NCBI GenBank assembly: GCA_900552135.1
Contig: URYN01000006.1
Location: 55,081 to 119,080, forward strand
Direction of reading: 5' to 3'
Source: an uncultured Clostridium sp.
GTDB lineage: Bacteria > Bacillota > Clostridia > TANB77 > CAG-508
DNA length: 64,000 nucleotides
Below, piece after piece: positions 1 to 9,271 of the stretch. The notes below the pieces were generated by a model. It did no database searches. It was not told where the DNA came from and saw nothing but the letters and a program-made list of their open reading frames with translations. Every line of letters begins with the position of its first letter. Positions within the stretch are counted from its first letter, which is position 1. Both the position numbers and the translations under genes were made by a program.

Positions 1-663
1 TCTGGTTTTCCTTCATTCATAGCTTGAATTTTAAGAATTTCCATCTCTTTGTCAACTCTTTCTTGTGGTACATCTTCACGGCTTAAATATTCTGGTTTAG
101 CAGCTGCTATTTGCATACAAACGTCTTTTGCAAGTTCAATGTCTGCATTTTCCATCTCTACTAATACACCAATTTTTCCTTCACCATGAATATATGAAGC
201 AACTAATCCGTTTGCAGATTCATATCTAGCAAATCTTCTTATTGTCATGTTCTCTCCGATTGTTGCTATTTTGTTAGTTAAAGCTTCTTGAACTGTTTTT
301 CCTTCTTCAGCTATTGAAGGTTGTGCTAATAATTCTTCAACATCTTTTGGATTGTTTAGTGCAATTTGCTTTACAACATCTTTTACGAATTGTTTAAAGT
401 CTGTATTTTGAGCAACGAAGTCTGTTTCTGCGTTAATTTCAACAACAGCTCCTACTTTTCCATCTTCTGATACATAGCTATCAACTAATCCTTCAGCAGC
501 AATTCTTGATGATTTTTTAGCAGCCTTTGTAATTCCTCTTTCACGAAGTAATTCTGTAGCTTTTTCCATATCTCCATCAGTTTCTGTTAGAACTTTTTTG
601 CAGTCCATCATTCCTGCGCCTGTTTTTTCTCTTAACTCTTTAACTTGTTGTGCTGTAATCATT
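1..663 (-). CDS. tsf: Elongation factor Ts (3' end outside window)
   Basis: EF-Ts is the cytoplasmic guanine-nucleotide exchange factor that recycles EF-Tu-GDP. I translated this open frame directly from the minus strand: it starts MITAQQVKELREKTGAG at 663 and runs open to the left edge (221 residues visible, the rest missing). The N-terminal UBA-like motif TGAGMMDCKKVL and the core motif INAETDFVAQN are the two EF-Ts signatures. A strong Shine-Dalgarno (aaaggagga) precedes the ATG. It follows rpsB in the classic rpsB-tsf order, 180 bp downstream. Confidence 0.97.
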
Positions 664-843
664 TAAAAATCCTCCTTTTTAATTTCTCCCTTTGTGTAAC
701 TTTGTTTTAAACATTTTCACCTTAGGAGCTAATATTTTATTTTGTTTATTTTTATCTATACGATTTCGTCCAAAATCTTTCTATTGGACGAACACTAAAG
801 GATAGGGCAGCTGGCCCTACCCCTTGGTATTTGTTGTTATTTA
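664..843 (-). other. rpsB-tsf spacer with two hairpins
   Basis: The gap between rpsB and tsf contains two perfect stem-loops: TTCGTCCAA (765-773) with TTGGACGAA (784-792), and TAGGGC (803-808) with GCCCTA (814-819). Neither is followed by a clear U-run on the minus strand, so they look like attenuator or mRNA-processing structures rather than full terminators. No gene is seen here. Confidence 0.5.
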
Positions 844-1638
844 TTATTCAGCTTTGTCTTCTTCTGAATTTGCAACAACTTCTTCCATGCTTGGTTCTTC
901 TGTTGCAACTTCTTCATTTTCTTGAGCAGCTTCTTCTGTTTCAGCTTCTAAAGCTTCTCCTTGTCTTCCTTCAATAACTGCATTAGCCATTGTGTCTGCT
1001 ATTAATTTAACAGCTCTTATAGCATCATCATTTCCAGGGATAACATAATCAACATCCTCTGGGTTGCAGTTTGTATCGATTAATCCTATTGTAGGAATGT
1101 TTAATTTTCTTGCTTCTAATATAGCATTTCTTTCTTTCTTAGGATCTACTATGAATAAAACTCCTGGAAGTTCTTTCATGTTTTTGATTCCACCTAAGTT
1201 TTTCTCTAATTTATCCATTTCTTTCTTTAATAGGATAACTTCTTTTTTAGGTAATACATCGAAAGTTCCGTCTTCTTGCATTTTTTCAAGTTCGTTTAAT
1301 CTTTCAATTCTTTTTTCTATTGTAGCAAAGTTTGTAAGCATTCCACCTAACCATCTTTGGTTAACGTAGTACATTCCGCATTTCTCAGCTGCTTCTTTCA
1401 TGCAGTCTTGAGCTTGTTTCTTTGTTCCTACAAATAGAACTGTTTTTCCTTCCTCAGCTTGCTCTTTTAAGAAAGCATAAGCCTCATCTAATTTTTTTGA
1501 TGTTTTTTGTAAATCGATGATGTGAATTCCGTTTCTAGCTTGGAATATATATTCAGCCATTCTAGGATCCCATCTTCTTGTTTGATGTCCGAAATGAACA
1601 CCAGCTTCTAGTAATTGTTTCATTGCAACTACTGCCAT
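844..1638 (-). CDS. rpsB: 30S ribosomal protein S2
   Basis: Small-subunit ribosomal protein S2. The 264 residues start [19 protein letters not shown], with the S2 hallmarks [34 protein letters not shown] and a [16 protein letters not shown](T)IGLIDTNC segment near residue 190. The last ~40 residues are a Glu-rich acidic tail, as in many Firmicutes S2 proteins. The start is supported by GGAGG 8 bases before the ATG. It is followed by tsf, the usual partner. Confidence 0.98.
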   Translation of the reverse strand: MAVVAMKQLLEAGVHFGHQTRRWDPRMAEYIFQARNGIHIIDLQKTSKKLDEAYAFLKEQAEEGKTVLFVGTKKQAQDCMKEAAEKCGMYYVNQRWLGGMLTNFATIEKRIERLNELEKMQEDGTFDVLPKKEVILLKKEMDKLEKNLGGIKNMKELPGVLFIVDPKKERNAILEARKLNIPTIGLIDTNCNPEDVDYVIPGNDDAIRAVKLIADTMANAVIEGRQGEALEAETEEAAQENEEVATEEPSMEEVVANSEEDKAE

Positions 1639-1768
1639 AATTTGTTCCTCCTTTTAGTTTTTACCCTCCACAAATCTTTAACATTTAAAAGAACTTTTGC
1701 ATTTAAATAGATTTTACAAAAGCACTTCTTTCAAACTGAAATTTATGTGCGTATTTTTAACATGTTAT

Positions 1769-1797
1769 ATTGTATCAAAAAAAAGGCTAAAAATCAA
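1769..1797 (-). promoter_or_regulatory. Probable rpsB promoter, embedded in a hairpin
   Basis: On the minus strand TTGATT (1792-1797) and TACAAT (1769-1774) are separated by exactly 17 bases, a good sigma-A promoter about 115 bp before the first base of the transcript's Shine-Dalgarno. The -35 and spacer lie inside an inverted repeat (AAAAGGCT ... AGCCTTTT, about 1781-1806) that would also act as a terminator for transcription arriving from the right. The long leader (1639-1765) might carry S2 autoregulation; that is inference. The rest of 1639-1959 shows no gene. Confidence 0.6.
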
Positions 1798-1959
1798 GCC
1801 TTTTTTAGATTTTTATTTTTATTTTGTTATTTTACATTTTTCTCTTTAATTTTACATTTTTTTATGTTACAATTCTTTATGTAAAAAGTTGAGTTTTGTT
1901 AATTCAATTTGTAAGAATTTTAATTTTATAATTGCATTATAATACGAGGAGGTTTTCTT

Positions 1960-2289
1960 ATGAATTTAAATAAATGTGAACGTTGTGGCTGTTTCTTTAT
2001 ATCTGAAAGTTCTGTATGTCCTCAATGCCAAGCAAAAGATGAACAAGATGTTTCTAAACTAAAGAATTTTATGTCTGATGCAGACGAAGATATTTCTGTT
2101 GAGGCTTTATCTTATTCAACAGGTGTTTCATTGAAGAATGTTAATAGATTGCTTAAGAATAAAGAGCTTTATACAACTCTTACTGGTTTAGGATTGAATT
2201 CTGCAACCTTAAATTGTTCAGGTGTTAAGCAAGATTTAAATAAAGATTCAGGTTTGAATTCTAATACGAATATTAAATTTTCACTATAA
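1960..2289 (+). CDS. Small zinc-ribbon/HTH protein, YvyF-like
   Basis: A 109-residue protein. Residues 6-24 hold two Cys pairs (CERC and CPQC), a zinc ribbon. Residues 45-70 (ISVEALSYSTGVSLKNVNRLL) look like a MerR/TIGR03826-type helix-turn-helix, as in the flagellar-operon protein YvyF; here no flagellar genes are near. The remaining tail is Asn/Ser-rich and poorly conserved in appearance. GAGGAGG lies 8 bases before the ATG and a TATAAT (1938-1943) sits just upstream, giving a very short leader. It is one of few plus-strand genes. The function is unknown; a regulator is a guess. Confidence 0.75.
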   Translation: MNLNKCERCGCFFISESSVCPQCQAKDEQDVSKLKNFMSDADEDISVEALSYSTGVSLKNVNRLLKNKELYTTLTGLGLNSATLNCSGVKQDLNKDSGLNSNTNIKFSL

Positions 2290-2307
2290 TTTCATTATAA
2301 ATTATTA

Positions 2308-2391
2308 GTAAAAATCATACACCTGAGATACTTGGTTGATTTTTACAAAAAGAAGAAGTCCAACATAGTCGTGTTGAAGGCTTCTTTTTTA
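2308..2391 (+). terminator. Paired hairpins, bidirectional terminator
   Basis: Two stem-loops follow the zinc-ribbon gene: GTAAAAATCA (2308-2317) with TGATTTTTAC (2337-2346), and an interrupted stem GAAG-tc-CAACA / TGTTG-aagg-CTTC (2355-2384) followed by TTTTTT. The second also has a U-run on the minus strand, so it can end the converging pyrimidine-nucleoside phosphorylase transcript. Confidence 0.65.
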
Positions 2392-2437
2392 TTTTTTATT
2401 TTAATTTTCTATTTACTGTTTTCTTCCCTGCCATTTT

Positions 2438-3739
2438 TTATTCTATTATTTCTAATATTTCTTTTGGCTTGTCCACTTTTTCTGCACTTATTTCATATAT
2501 TTCTTGTAGTTTGCTTACTGCTTCTTTTCCTTTTTGTTCATCATCAGCATATATATATGCTATTGTTTCGCCTTTTTCTACATAGCAACCTACTTTTTTT
2601 ATTAGTTCTATTCCAACGGCATAATCTATATTGTCTTCTTTTTTCATTCTTCCAGCGCCCAAGTGCATTGCTATTTTACCTACTTCTTCGGCATTCAGTT
2701 TTTGTACATAGCCTGTTTCTTTTGCTTCTACCGGCATTTTATATTGGGCTTTTGTGAATTTTTCTGTGTTTTCTATATAACTGATGTCTCCACCTTGATT
2801 TTCAACTAGCTGTAAGAATTTTTTGTATGCTTCTCCACTCATGATTGCTTGTTCAATTTTTTCTTTGTTTTCTTGTATGTTATCTCCTTTGCCATCTAGC
2901 TTCAATATGTATGCACCAAGTTCTAATACAACATTTTTTACATCGTCTTGTAAGTTTCCTTTTAATGCTTCTACAGCTTCAATAACTTCAAGTGCGTTTC
3001 CAACCATAGCACCTAATGGTTGATCCATGTTTGTTATTATGCATACTGTTTCTTTATTTGCTAGTTTGCCAATGTCAATCATTGTTTTAGATAATTCTTC
3101 CGCTTCTTGCACTGTTTTCATAAATGCTCCGCTTCCATAAGTTACATCTAGAACAATTTTATTTGCTCCTGCCGCAATCTTTTTGCTCATTATACTAGAG
3201 CTTATTAGTGGAATATTGGCAGTACAACTAATTGTATCTCTTAATGCATATAATTTTTTGTCTGCAGGTGCCAAGTTAAGAGTTTGCCCTATTAGGCTTA
3301 TTCCGATTTTCTTCACATTTTCTATGAATTCTTCTATTTCAATTTCAGTTCTATATCCAGGTATTGCTTCTAGCTTGTCTTTTGTTCCACCTGTTGCACC
3401 AAGTCCTCTTCCAGACATCTTTGCAACTTTCACACCTAAAGATGCTACTATCGGCATTAATATTAATGTTATTTTATCTCCGATTCCGCCTGTGCTATGT
3501 TTGTCTACTACTTCTCCTATATCGGATAAGTCTAACACGTCTCCAGAGTATGCCATTGCTAAAGCAAGATTTGTTGTTTCCTCTTTGCTCATGCCATTTA
3601 TATAAATTGCCATAACAAGTGCTGCAGCCTGATAATCTGGAATACTTCCGTCTGTATATCCTCTTACAAAGAATTCTATTTCTTCCTTGTTTAGTTCTTT
3701 TGCATCTCTTTTCTTCCCTATTATATCTAAAATGTTCAT
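2438..3739 (-). CDS. pdp: Pyrimidine-nucleoside phosphorylase
   Basis: Phosphorolytic cleavage of uridine/thymidine/deoxyuridine to base and (deoxy)ribose 1-phosphate in nucleoside salvage. At 433 residues it has the family's usual length. The signature SGRGLGATGGTKDKLE (about 110-125) and the phosphate/substrate stretch VDKHSTGGIGDK (about 78-90) are intact, with a C-terminal barrel-sandwich domain (KAKETGYVQKL ... MHLGAGR). It stands at the 3' end of a minus-strand run with a P-loop kinase-like gene just before it (54 bp gap), which suggests a nucleotide-salvage pair. deoA (thymidine phosphorylase) is the alternative name for this family. Confidence 0.93.
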   Translation of the reverse strand: MNILDIIGKKRDAKELNKEEIEFFVRGYTDGSIPDYQAAALVMAIYINGMSKEETTNLALAMAYSGDVLDLSDIGEVVDKHSTGGIGDKITLILMPIVASLGVKVAKMSGRGLGATGGTKDKLEAIPGYRTEIEIEEFIENVKKIGISLIGQTLNLAPADKKLYALRDTISCTANIPLISSSIMSKKIAAGANKIVLDVTYGSGAFMKTVQEAEELSKTMIDIGKLANKETVCIITNMDQPLGAMVGNALEVIEAVEALKGNLQDDVKNVVLELGAYILKLDGKGDNIQENKEKIEQAIMSGEAYKKFLQLVENQGGDISYIENTEKFTKAQYKMPVEAKETGYVQKLNAEEVGKIAMHLGAGRMKKEDNIDYAVGIELIKKVGCYVEKGETIAYIYADDEQKGKEAVSKLQEIYEISAEKVDKPKEILEIIE

Positions 3740-3793
3740 ACTTTCATTCCTCTCTTAAGACGTATCTTCTTTTCGTATGTAGCTTTTTTCTTA

Positions 3794-4534
3794 TTATTTT
3801 TCTATTTCATCATCTACTTGTTTTTCTGCAATTCTTTCTTGTATTATGTCTCTTACATCAGATGTCATTCTGTCAGCAAAGTCCATAATAAACTCTTTTA
3901 AGTATCCTTGATAATTATCTGTTTTTATTTTGCTATATTGGCCTGATCCGGCTGATATAGCCTTGTCTTCTTGTGCCATACAATCATTGAATAGTTTTAC
4001 GCTCTTTAAGTTTACTAATCTTCCTTCTCTACCTTTTCTTAGTACACTTGTTTCTGGTGATGTGATAAATCCATAAGTTAATGGCTTATATCTTTTCATG
4101 AATTCACTTTCAAATAAATGTTTTAATATTGCAGAATCTGCTTGTGGTATTGAACCTTCATGCACAGAAAAGTCTATCCATGGAAGTCTGTCTAACATTC
4201 CTCTGTCGTATATTACAACTCTTGGAGTTAAATCGCTCATGTCTTCACTTAAGTTTTTCATAAGTTCGCTATACATCCAGATATTATATTCTTCGATATC
4301 CTTGTTTTCTATTGGATTATATTCAGCTGTTTCAGCTCTTTTTTGCATTGGCACTCCGTTTTTTGTTAATAATGCAGTCATATTGTTTAATAATGTAGTT
4401 TTTCCGCTTTTGGCTGTTCCAATTAATTCTACAAAGATTGGTCCTTCCATTTTTCCTATATTTGATTTGATATACTCTAAATTTCCTTCAATTCTGTTCT
4501 TTTGTGCATTAATTGTTTCAATTGATGTTTTCAT
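3794..4534 (-). CDS. P-loop kinase-like ATP-binding protein
   Basis: A 246-residue P-loop NTPase. The Walker A motif GTAKSGKTTLLN is at about 41-52, and VVIYDRGMLDRLPW at about 108-121 resembles the DRS/ERS motif of deoxynucleoside kinases and the lid side of thymidylate-kinase-like enzymes. The family is not one I can name with certainty; a nucleoside or nucleotide kinase is plausible because the next gene is pyrimidine-nucleoside phosphorylase. The start has GGGGGAAG 3 bases upstream. It follows the HD-domain gene by 9 bp, so the two are probably co-transcribed. Confidence 0.7.
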   Translation of the reverse strand: MKTSIETINAQKNRIEGNLEYIKSNIGKMEGPIFVELIGTAKSGKTTLLNNMTALLTKNGVPMQKRAETAEYNPIENKDIEEYNIWMYSELMKNLSEDMSDLTPRVVIYDRGMLDRLPWIDFSVHEGSIPQADSAILKHLFESEFMKRYKPLTYGFITSPETSVLRKGREGRLVNLKSVKLFNDCMAQEDKAISAGSGQYSKIKTDNYQGYLKEFIMDFADRMTSDVRDIIQERIAEKQVDDEIEK

Positions 4535-4543
4535 GTCTTCCCC

Positions 4544-5098
4544 CTAAAAAAGTTTATTTAATATTTTTTTATATCTCTCAAATAATTTGTTTTCTTCTGT
4601 TGCATTCATTAAAACTGCATCATACATACTTGTATAATACCATTTTTGTACTTCTTTAGGTTTATTAAAGCTTTCCCAAACTTTCTCGCCTTTTTCTTTA
4701 TATAAAGCGTATAAAGTTTCAAGATTACTAATCTTGTCTGCACATTCTACAAGTTTTCCTTCCATACTTGCTGTTTTTATTTTGTTGATTGCTTCTATTT
4801 TTCTTTCTTTCCATTTTAAACTTTTGTCTTCTGAAACTTCGTCTACAATTTTTGCAATTTCTGGTCCAAATTCGTTTTTGATGTCTTCTAATGTGTATTT
4901 AGTGTCTTCTACAACATCATGTAGAATTCCTGCTATAACACAATTTGTATTAGCTCCAGCTCTTTGCAAAATCATTCCAACAGTGAATGGGTGGAAAATC
5001 ATATCTAAATCTGGTTCTGACTTTCTTTTTTGACCTGCATGAGCTTTTGTTGCAAAGTATATAGAATAATCTATTAATTCTAAGTCTCCCTTTTTCAT
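4544..5098 (-). CDS. HD-domain phosphohydrolase, RelA/SpoT hydrolase-like
   Basis: A small stand-alone HD-superfamily protein resembling the (p)ppGpp hydrolase domain of RelA/SpoT enzymes (MESH/SAH type). The metal site is visible as FHPFTVG (His about 36), ILHDVVEDT (HD about 58-59, then ED) and CADKISNL (about 120). Upstream frame extends to 5149, but GGAGAGG 5 bases before the ATG at 5098 (MKKGDLELID) decides the start, giving 184 residues. No synthetase or TGS/ACT domains are present. The substrate may be ppGpp or another nucleotide; unproven. It follows rnhB in the operon. Confidence 0.78.
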   Translation of the reverse strand: MKKGDLELIDYSIYFATKAHAGQKRKSEPDLDMIFHPFTVGMILQRAGANTNCVIAGILHDVVEDTKYTLEDIKNEFGPEIAKIVDEVSEDKSLKWKERKIEAINKIKTASMEGKLVECADKISNLETLYALYKEKGEKVWESFNKPKEVQKWYYTSMYDAVLMNATEENKLFERYKKILNKLF

Positions 5099-5152
5099 AA
5101 CATCCTCTCCTTTTTCCACAATATTAGCACAACTTATATTATTGTACAATAT

Positions 5153-5794
5153 TTATACAAAATGTTTTATAAATGATTTTCTATGTATTTGACATGGTCC
5201 GTAATCTTTTAGTGCCTTTATATGTTCTGCTGTTCCATATCCCTTGTTTTTTTCAAAATCATATACTGGATATATTTCATTCCATTGTCTCATTATTCTA
5301 TCCCTTGTAACTTTTGCAATTATTGATGCACATGAAATTGAATATCTTGTTGCATCTCCTTTTATTATTGATTGATATGGAATTTGGAATGTATCTATGT
5401 CTTTCAAAGCATCTACTATTACTATATCTGGCTTTTGTCCTAGTTTTTCAATTACTTCTCCTAAAGCAAGATGTAAGCCCATTTTTGTTGCATTTAGAAT
5501 ATTTATCTCATCTATTTCTTTCTCTGATATTATTCCAACCCCCCAAGCAAGGGCCTCTTCTGTGATTTTATCATATAATATTTCTCTTCTTTTTTCTGTT
5601 ACTTTCTTTGAGTCGTTTACCCATTCTATTTTTGAATCTCTTGGCATTACAACTGCTCCAACTACAACAGGCCCTGCTAATGGACCACGTCCCGCTTCAT
5701 CGATTCCACATATATATTTCATGTTTCTTTCGATGTAAAGTTTCTCTTCTTCTGCTTTTAGCATATTTAATCTTTGTTCTTCTTTTTCTTTCAT
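5153..5794 (-). CDS. rnhB: Ribonuclease HII
   Basis: Cleaves RNA of RNA-DNA hybrids and removes misincorporated ribonucleotides. The 213 residues include the active-site block GIDEAGRGPLAGPVVVGAV (Asp, Glu about 30-31), DSKKV, VDALKD (Asp about 126) and SIIAKVTRDRIM, the full RNase HII set. An N-terminal Glu/Lys-rich helix of about 25 residues precedes the core. It is transcribed ahead of the HD-domain gene, separated by only a few bases from the longest reading of it. Confidence 0.96.
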   Translation of the reverse strand: MKEKEEQRLNMLKAEEEKLYIERNMKYICGIDEAGRGPLAGPVVVGAVVMPRDSKIEWVNDSKKVTEKRREILYDKITEEALAWGVGIISEKEIDEINILNATKMGLHLALGEVIEKLGQKPDIVIVDALKDIDTFQIPYQSIIKGDATRYSISCASIIAKVTRDRIMRQWNEIYPVYDFEKNKGYGTAEHIKALKDYGPCQIHRKSFIKHFV

Positions 5795-5817
5795 TTTCTA
5801 CCTTCTTCTATTGCTAT

Positions 5818-6378
5818 TTATTCTTCTTCCTTGGTTTCTGTATTTGTATCTATTTCTGTATTTTCTTGGTTTGGATTCTGCTCTTGATTTTGTTCTTGTT
5901 CTTTACTCTCAGTTTTCTTTTCAATTTCTGAAAGCTTGTACAACTTTTCATCTTTATTATATTCAAATCCCTTCGTGACTACAATTTCATAGTCATCGTA
6001 ATTTACTAAAAAGTAGCTTCCTTCATAGTTAGTTATTTGTAATTCTGCTTTTTGCATGTCCTCATCTTTTAGCACATAAAACTTGTCATACTCATCTTCC
6101 TGTAATACATTTTCCTTTAAAAATTCATTTATAAGTTCATCATCTTCTATTTCACTTATTTTAGTTCCTAAATATTTGTCTTCTTCTCCTTTTACAGTTT
6201 GTTTGTCTACATAGCTTTTTACTTTCCATTGAACTTGCAACATATCTGTTTTTACAGTTTGTAATTTTGATTCATGATATTTCATTCTTGCAAAATAAAC
6301 TCCGCTGAATGCAATTAGTGCAATAATTATCATTAGTATTATTATTTTTATTATTCCGAAGCCCATATTATTTTTCAT
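5818..6378 (-). CDS. Membrane-anchored protein of unknown function
   Basis: A 186-residue protein I do not recognise. Residues 8-28 form one hydrophobic helix (IIKIIILMIIIALIAFSGVYF), so it is probably a type II anchor with the rest outside. The exterior part, about 35-145, is acidic with a mixed alpha/beta look; the last 35 residues are a Glu/Gln/Asn/Thr-rich low-complexity tail. The N-terminus loosely recalls pilin-like anchors, but no prepilin cleavage motif is clear. It lies 24 bp before rnhB and is probably in the same operon. Confidence 0.7.
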   Translation of the reverse strand: MKNNMGFGIIKIIILMIIIALIAFSGVYFARMKYHESKLQTVKTDMLQVQWKVKSYVDKQTVKGEEDKYLGTKISEIEDDELINEFLKENVLQEDEYDKFYVLKDEDMQKAELQITNYEGSYFLVNYDDYEIVVTKGFEYNKDEKLYKLSEIEKKTESKEQEQNQEQNPNQENTEIDTNTETKEEE

Positions 6379-6480
6379 GTTATTTCCCTTTCTGCTATTT
6401 ATTGCATAGTTGATTATATATTTTTATTTTTAATAATTCAAGTATTTATTTCCATAAAGTTGGCATCAAAGGAATAAAAA

Positions 6481-6571
6481 AATTGACTGCCATATCTCTG
6501 GCAATCAATTTGAAAATAAAAGGGGATGTTTTTGTTTTTTAGTTAGTAATAAGTATCAGTTCTTACTAACT
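6481..6571 (-). terminator. Two hairpins downstream of htrA
   Basis: AATTGA-c-TGCCA / TGGCA-a-TCAATT (6481-6510) and AGTTAGTAA (6541-6549) with TTACTAACT (6563-6571) lie between htrA and the membrane-protein gene. The second is a perfect 9-bp stem. They probably end the htrA transcript. Confidence 0.55.
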
Positions 6572-6633
6572 ATGCTTATATATTACCAATAGTTTTTGTC
6601 CTTTGCGTGAACTAAATGTAACTAGTTCGTATT

Positions 6634-8070
6634 TTATTGTTGTTCCTGTAATGTTAATGTAAATTCCTTTGTATTACCATTTCTGTTTACTGTAATTGTC
6701 ATTGTATCACCGATTTGATGTGTGTTTTTTACTTCATTTAGTTCAGTCATTGTCTTTACATCTTTACCATCTGCTTTTACAATTACGTCTCCAGATTTTA
6801 TTCCTGCTTTTTCAGCTGCTGAATATTCATCTACTGATGCAACATATATTCCTTCAACCAAATTATTTTTCTTTGCTGTGTCAGCGTCTAAGTCTCTTCC
6901 TCTAACTCCTATATAAGGTCTTTTTACTTTGTTATATTGAATTAATTGTTCATATATAGGTTTTGCTGAATTTATTGGAATTGCAAATCCCATTCCTTCA
7001 ACACCTGTTGCAGATACTTTAAGTGTATTTACACCTATTACTTGACCCTTGCTATTTACTAATGCTCCACCGCTGTTTCCAGAGTTTATAGCAGCATCTG
7101 TTTGAATTAATTTATATGTTTTTTCATCTGAATCTGTTACTTCTCTGTTTACAGCACTTATTATTCCTCCAGTTACAGAGCTTTGCATTCCAAGTGGATT
7201 TCCTATTGCCATTGCAAATTCTCCTACATTAACACTGTCTGAATCTCCTAGTTCTGCAGCAGTAAGTCCATCTTTTTCTATTTTGATAACTGCTAAGTCT
7301 GTTTGCTCATCAGTGCCAACAACTTTTGCATCATATTCTGTTTCGTCATTATATAGATATACACTAACTTTACTTGCAGTTCCTATTTCATAATATGAAG
7401 ATGATGAACTAGAATTTATTACGTGATTGTTTGTTAAGATGTATCCGTCTTCACTTATTACAATTCCAGAACCCTCTGCTTCTGCAGTTCCTTGTCTATT
7501 CATAAATATTGAATTTACAGTGTATTCAACTTTTATTCCTACTATTGATGGTTGTACCTTTGCAGCAACAGCCATTCCTGTTTCAGAATATTTTTCTAAT
7601 GATATTTGTGTTGTATTGATTTGTGAACTTGTGCTTGTAGAATTTGTTGTTACTGTTGTAGCTTTATTGCTTCCAATAATATTCTCTTTTATTTCAGGAA
7701 TTCCGAAGCAAGTTCCTAAAACTATTCCAGCTCCTAAAACACCACTTAGAAATGGTACAGCAACTGTTTTTGCAAATCCGTTAGATTTTGTTTTTTTATT
7801 TTTTGAATTTGTATTTTGGTTTGGCTTTACAGCCTTAAACTCTTTTCCTGATTTATCTATTACAGCATCAGGCGTTTTTGATGTATTATTCACATTTTGT
7901 GCATTTCCTTGTATATTTGATTGCACACTTGCTTGTGTGTTTGCGTATGAATTTGATTGCGCATTCATTTGTGTATTTTCCTGCATGTTTTGCACATTTG
8001 CTTGGCTTTCTGCCATGTTGTTATTAACTTCTTTTTCTTGATTATTTTGAATGTTATTATTGTCTTCCAT
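6634..8070 (-). CDS. htrA: HtrA/DegP-family trypsin-like serine protease
   Basis: Membrane-anchored envelope quality-control protease. Order of parts: Asn/Gln-rich low-complexity cytoplasmic stretch (1-95), one transmembrane helix (about 105-128), trypsin-like domain with the triad His in LTNNHVINS (about 216), Asp in TDLAVIK (about 253) and Ser in INSGNSGGAL (about 333), then one PDZ domain (about 385-475). The frame begins at 8076, but GGAAG sits 7 bases before the second ATG at 8070, which I prefer. The N-terminal region has repeated N-x-Q units (NVQN, NMQEN, NAQSN). Monocistronic with hairpins downstream. Confidence 0.95.
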   Translation of the reverse strand: MEDNNNIQNNQEKEVNNNMAESQANVQNMQENTQMNAQSNSYANTQASVQSNIQGNAQNVNNTSKTPDAVIDKSGKEFKAVKPNQNTNSKNKKTKSNGFAKTVAVPFLSGVLGAGIVLGTCFGIPEIKENIIGSNKATTVTTNSTSTSSQINTTQISLEKYSETGMAVAAKVQPSIVGIKVEYTVNSIFMNRQGTAEAEGSGIVISEDGYILTNNHVINSSSSSSYYEIGTASKVSVYLYNDETEYDAKVVGTDEQTDLAVIKIEKDGLTAAELGDSDSVNVGEFAMAIGNPLGMQSSVTGGIISAVNREVTDSDEKTYKLIQTDAAINSGNSGGALVNSKGQVIGVNTLKVSATGVEGMGFAIPINSAKPIYEQLIQYNKVKRPYIGVRGRDLDADTAKKNNLVEGIYVASVDEYSAAEKAGIKSGDVIVKADGKDVKTMTELNEVKNTHQIGDTMTITVNRNGNTKEFTLTLQEQQ

Positions 8071-8198
8071 TTTCATTCTTCCTTTCAGTATTATTTTACA
8101 TCATTACATTTTTATATTACAATAGAATTGTGAAAAATGTGTGAAAAAAATGTAATAATTTTGCTTTATTTCGGCGTGAATTCTTTAAGTGCCAACAA

Positions 8199-8232
8199 AA
8201 AAATCCCCAGCAATGTCTGCCTAGGAATTTTT
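8199..8232 (-). terminator. Terminator of the M23 peptidase gene
   Basis: On the minus strand AAAAATTCCTAGG pairs with CTGGGGATTTTT through a 12-bp stem with wobble pairs, followed by TTTTTTT; it overlaps the stop codon of the M23 gene. Confidence 0.75.
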
Positions 8233-9211
8233 ATTTGTATATATATTTTTGTGGGTTTACAGAGCTTCCATTTAATCTAATTTCAAAGTGTAAATGGTTA
8301 CCTGTAGAGTTACCAGTTGATCCGACGGCAGCAATTACTGTTCCTGCTTCTACTTCATCTCCAACTGATGCATATAATTTGCTACAATGTCCATAATAAG
8401 TTTGAACTCCATTTTCATGGTCGATTATTATTAAATATCCATATCCGCTCATCCAGCCAGAATATGATACTGTACCTGGTGCAGCAGCCTTTATGTTTGT
8501 ACCTGCTGGCGCTGCTATATCTAGACCACCGTGTGCGTGGTTTCTTACACTTGTTTCTACAACTCCATATCTGGATGTTATATTTCCTACAACTGGTAGA
8601 GTACTAAAATATACTCCATTAAATGTTGCTTCTGCAATTCTTTCTTGTTCGCTTTTTATTTCTCTTAAATCAGTATCAATACTTGTTTTTGCTACTGATA
8701 ATTCAACAGTTCCTATATCTTCCTCATTTTTTGTATACTGTTCCAATATTGCAACTGTTGCCACCTCATCAGAATACTCTTCGTTCATTTCTTGAACTAT
8801 GTTTTCTGCTTCTTCTAATGTATTTACAGATGTTTTGTTTTCACCGTTTACTGTTATAGCATAGAATTTATACAAAGTTGTTGTATTTTCTGCTAAAACT
8901 TGAGCAATTTCATATTCATCGTTTGCTTCTTTTGATGATAATGTTAATTCGTAAGTTGGTGTTTCATTTAATTCTGTAAATACGGCACAAGCATTATCAG
9001 ATGTTAATACTTGTTCGTTTATTATATCTTCCATTACTTTTTTGCTTTTTACATAGCCTATTATTTGGTCGTTTAATTTTACTTCATACACTGGAGTGTA
9101 TTTTATAAATATTATTGCAGTTATTATTAATAGTGCTATTAAAGCAATAGTAAGCAATTTTACAATCTCTTTAGTGCAGTATTTTGCTATATGATATAAA
9201 ATAAATTTCAC
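8231..9211 (-). CDS. M23-family peptidoglycan endopeptidase (LytM-like)
   Basis: A membrane-anchored murein hydrolase. One transmembrane helix follows the start (KLLTIALIALLIITAIIF), then an extracytoplasmic region of about 150 residues, then the LytM/M23 domain with the zinc motifs HGGLD (H-x3-D) and HLHFEI (H-x-H) in the last 110 residues. The frame can be read from a TTG at 9265, but a good promoter overlaps that position, so translation must begin downstream; the GTG at 9211 after AAAGGAGA is the best candidate, although the spacing is short. Start uncertain; product firm. Confidence 0.88.
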   Translation of the reverse strand: MKFILYHIAKYCTKEIVKLLTIALIALLIITAIIFIKYTPVYEVKLNDQIIGYVKSKKVMEDIINEQVLTSDNACAVFTELNETPTYELTLSSKEANDEYEIAQVLAENTTTLYKFYAITVNGENKTSVNTLEEAENIVQEMNEEYSDEVATVAILEQYTKNEEDIGTVELSVAKTSIDTDLREIKSEQERIAEATFNGVYFSTLPVVGNITSRYGVVETSVRNHAHGGLDIAAPAGTNIKAAAPGTVSYSGWMSGYGYLIIIDHENGVQTYYGHCSKLYASVGDEVEAGTVIAAVGSTGNSTGNHLHFEIRLNGSSVNPQKYIYK

Positions 9212-9236
9212 TCTCCTTTTTACTGCGACAAAATCT

Positions 9237-9265
9237 ATTATACCATATATTTTATGCAAATGCAA
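9237..9265 (-). promoter_or_regulatory. Promoter of the M23 peptidase gene
   Basis: TTGCAT (9260-9265) and TATAAT (9237-9242) on the minus strand with a 17-base spacer. It lies just after the Ca2+-ATPase stop codon side of the neighbouring gene and sets the 5' limit of the M23 coding region. Confidence 0.7.
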
Positions 9266-9271
9266 ATTTTT

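Noticed and set aside
1064..1369. Many long hydrophobic frames opposite real genes, for example inside rpsB
   Set aside because: They are antisense shadows: Leu/Phe/Ser-rich from reading AT-rich genes backwards, without Shine-Dalgarno or family motifs, while the opposite frame is a clear known protein.
8231..9265. Start of the M23 gene at the TTG at 9265
   Set aside because: The -35 of a 17-spaced promoter overlaps this TTG and the -10 is downstream, so the mRNA would not contain it.
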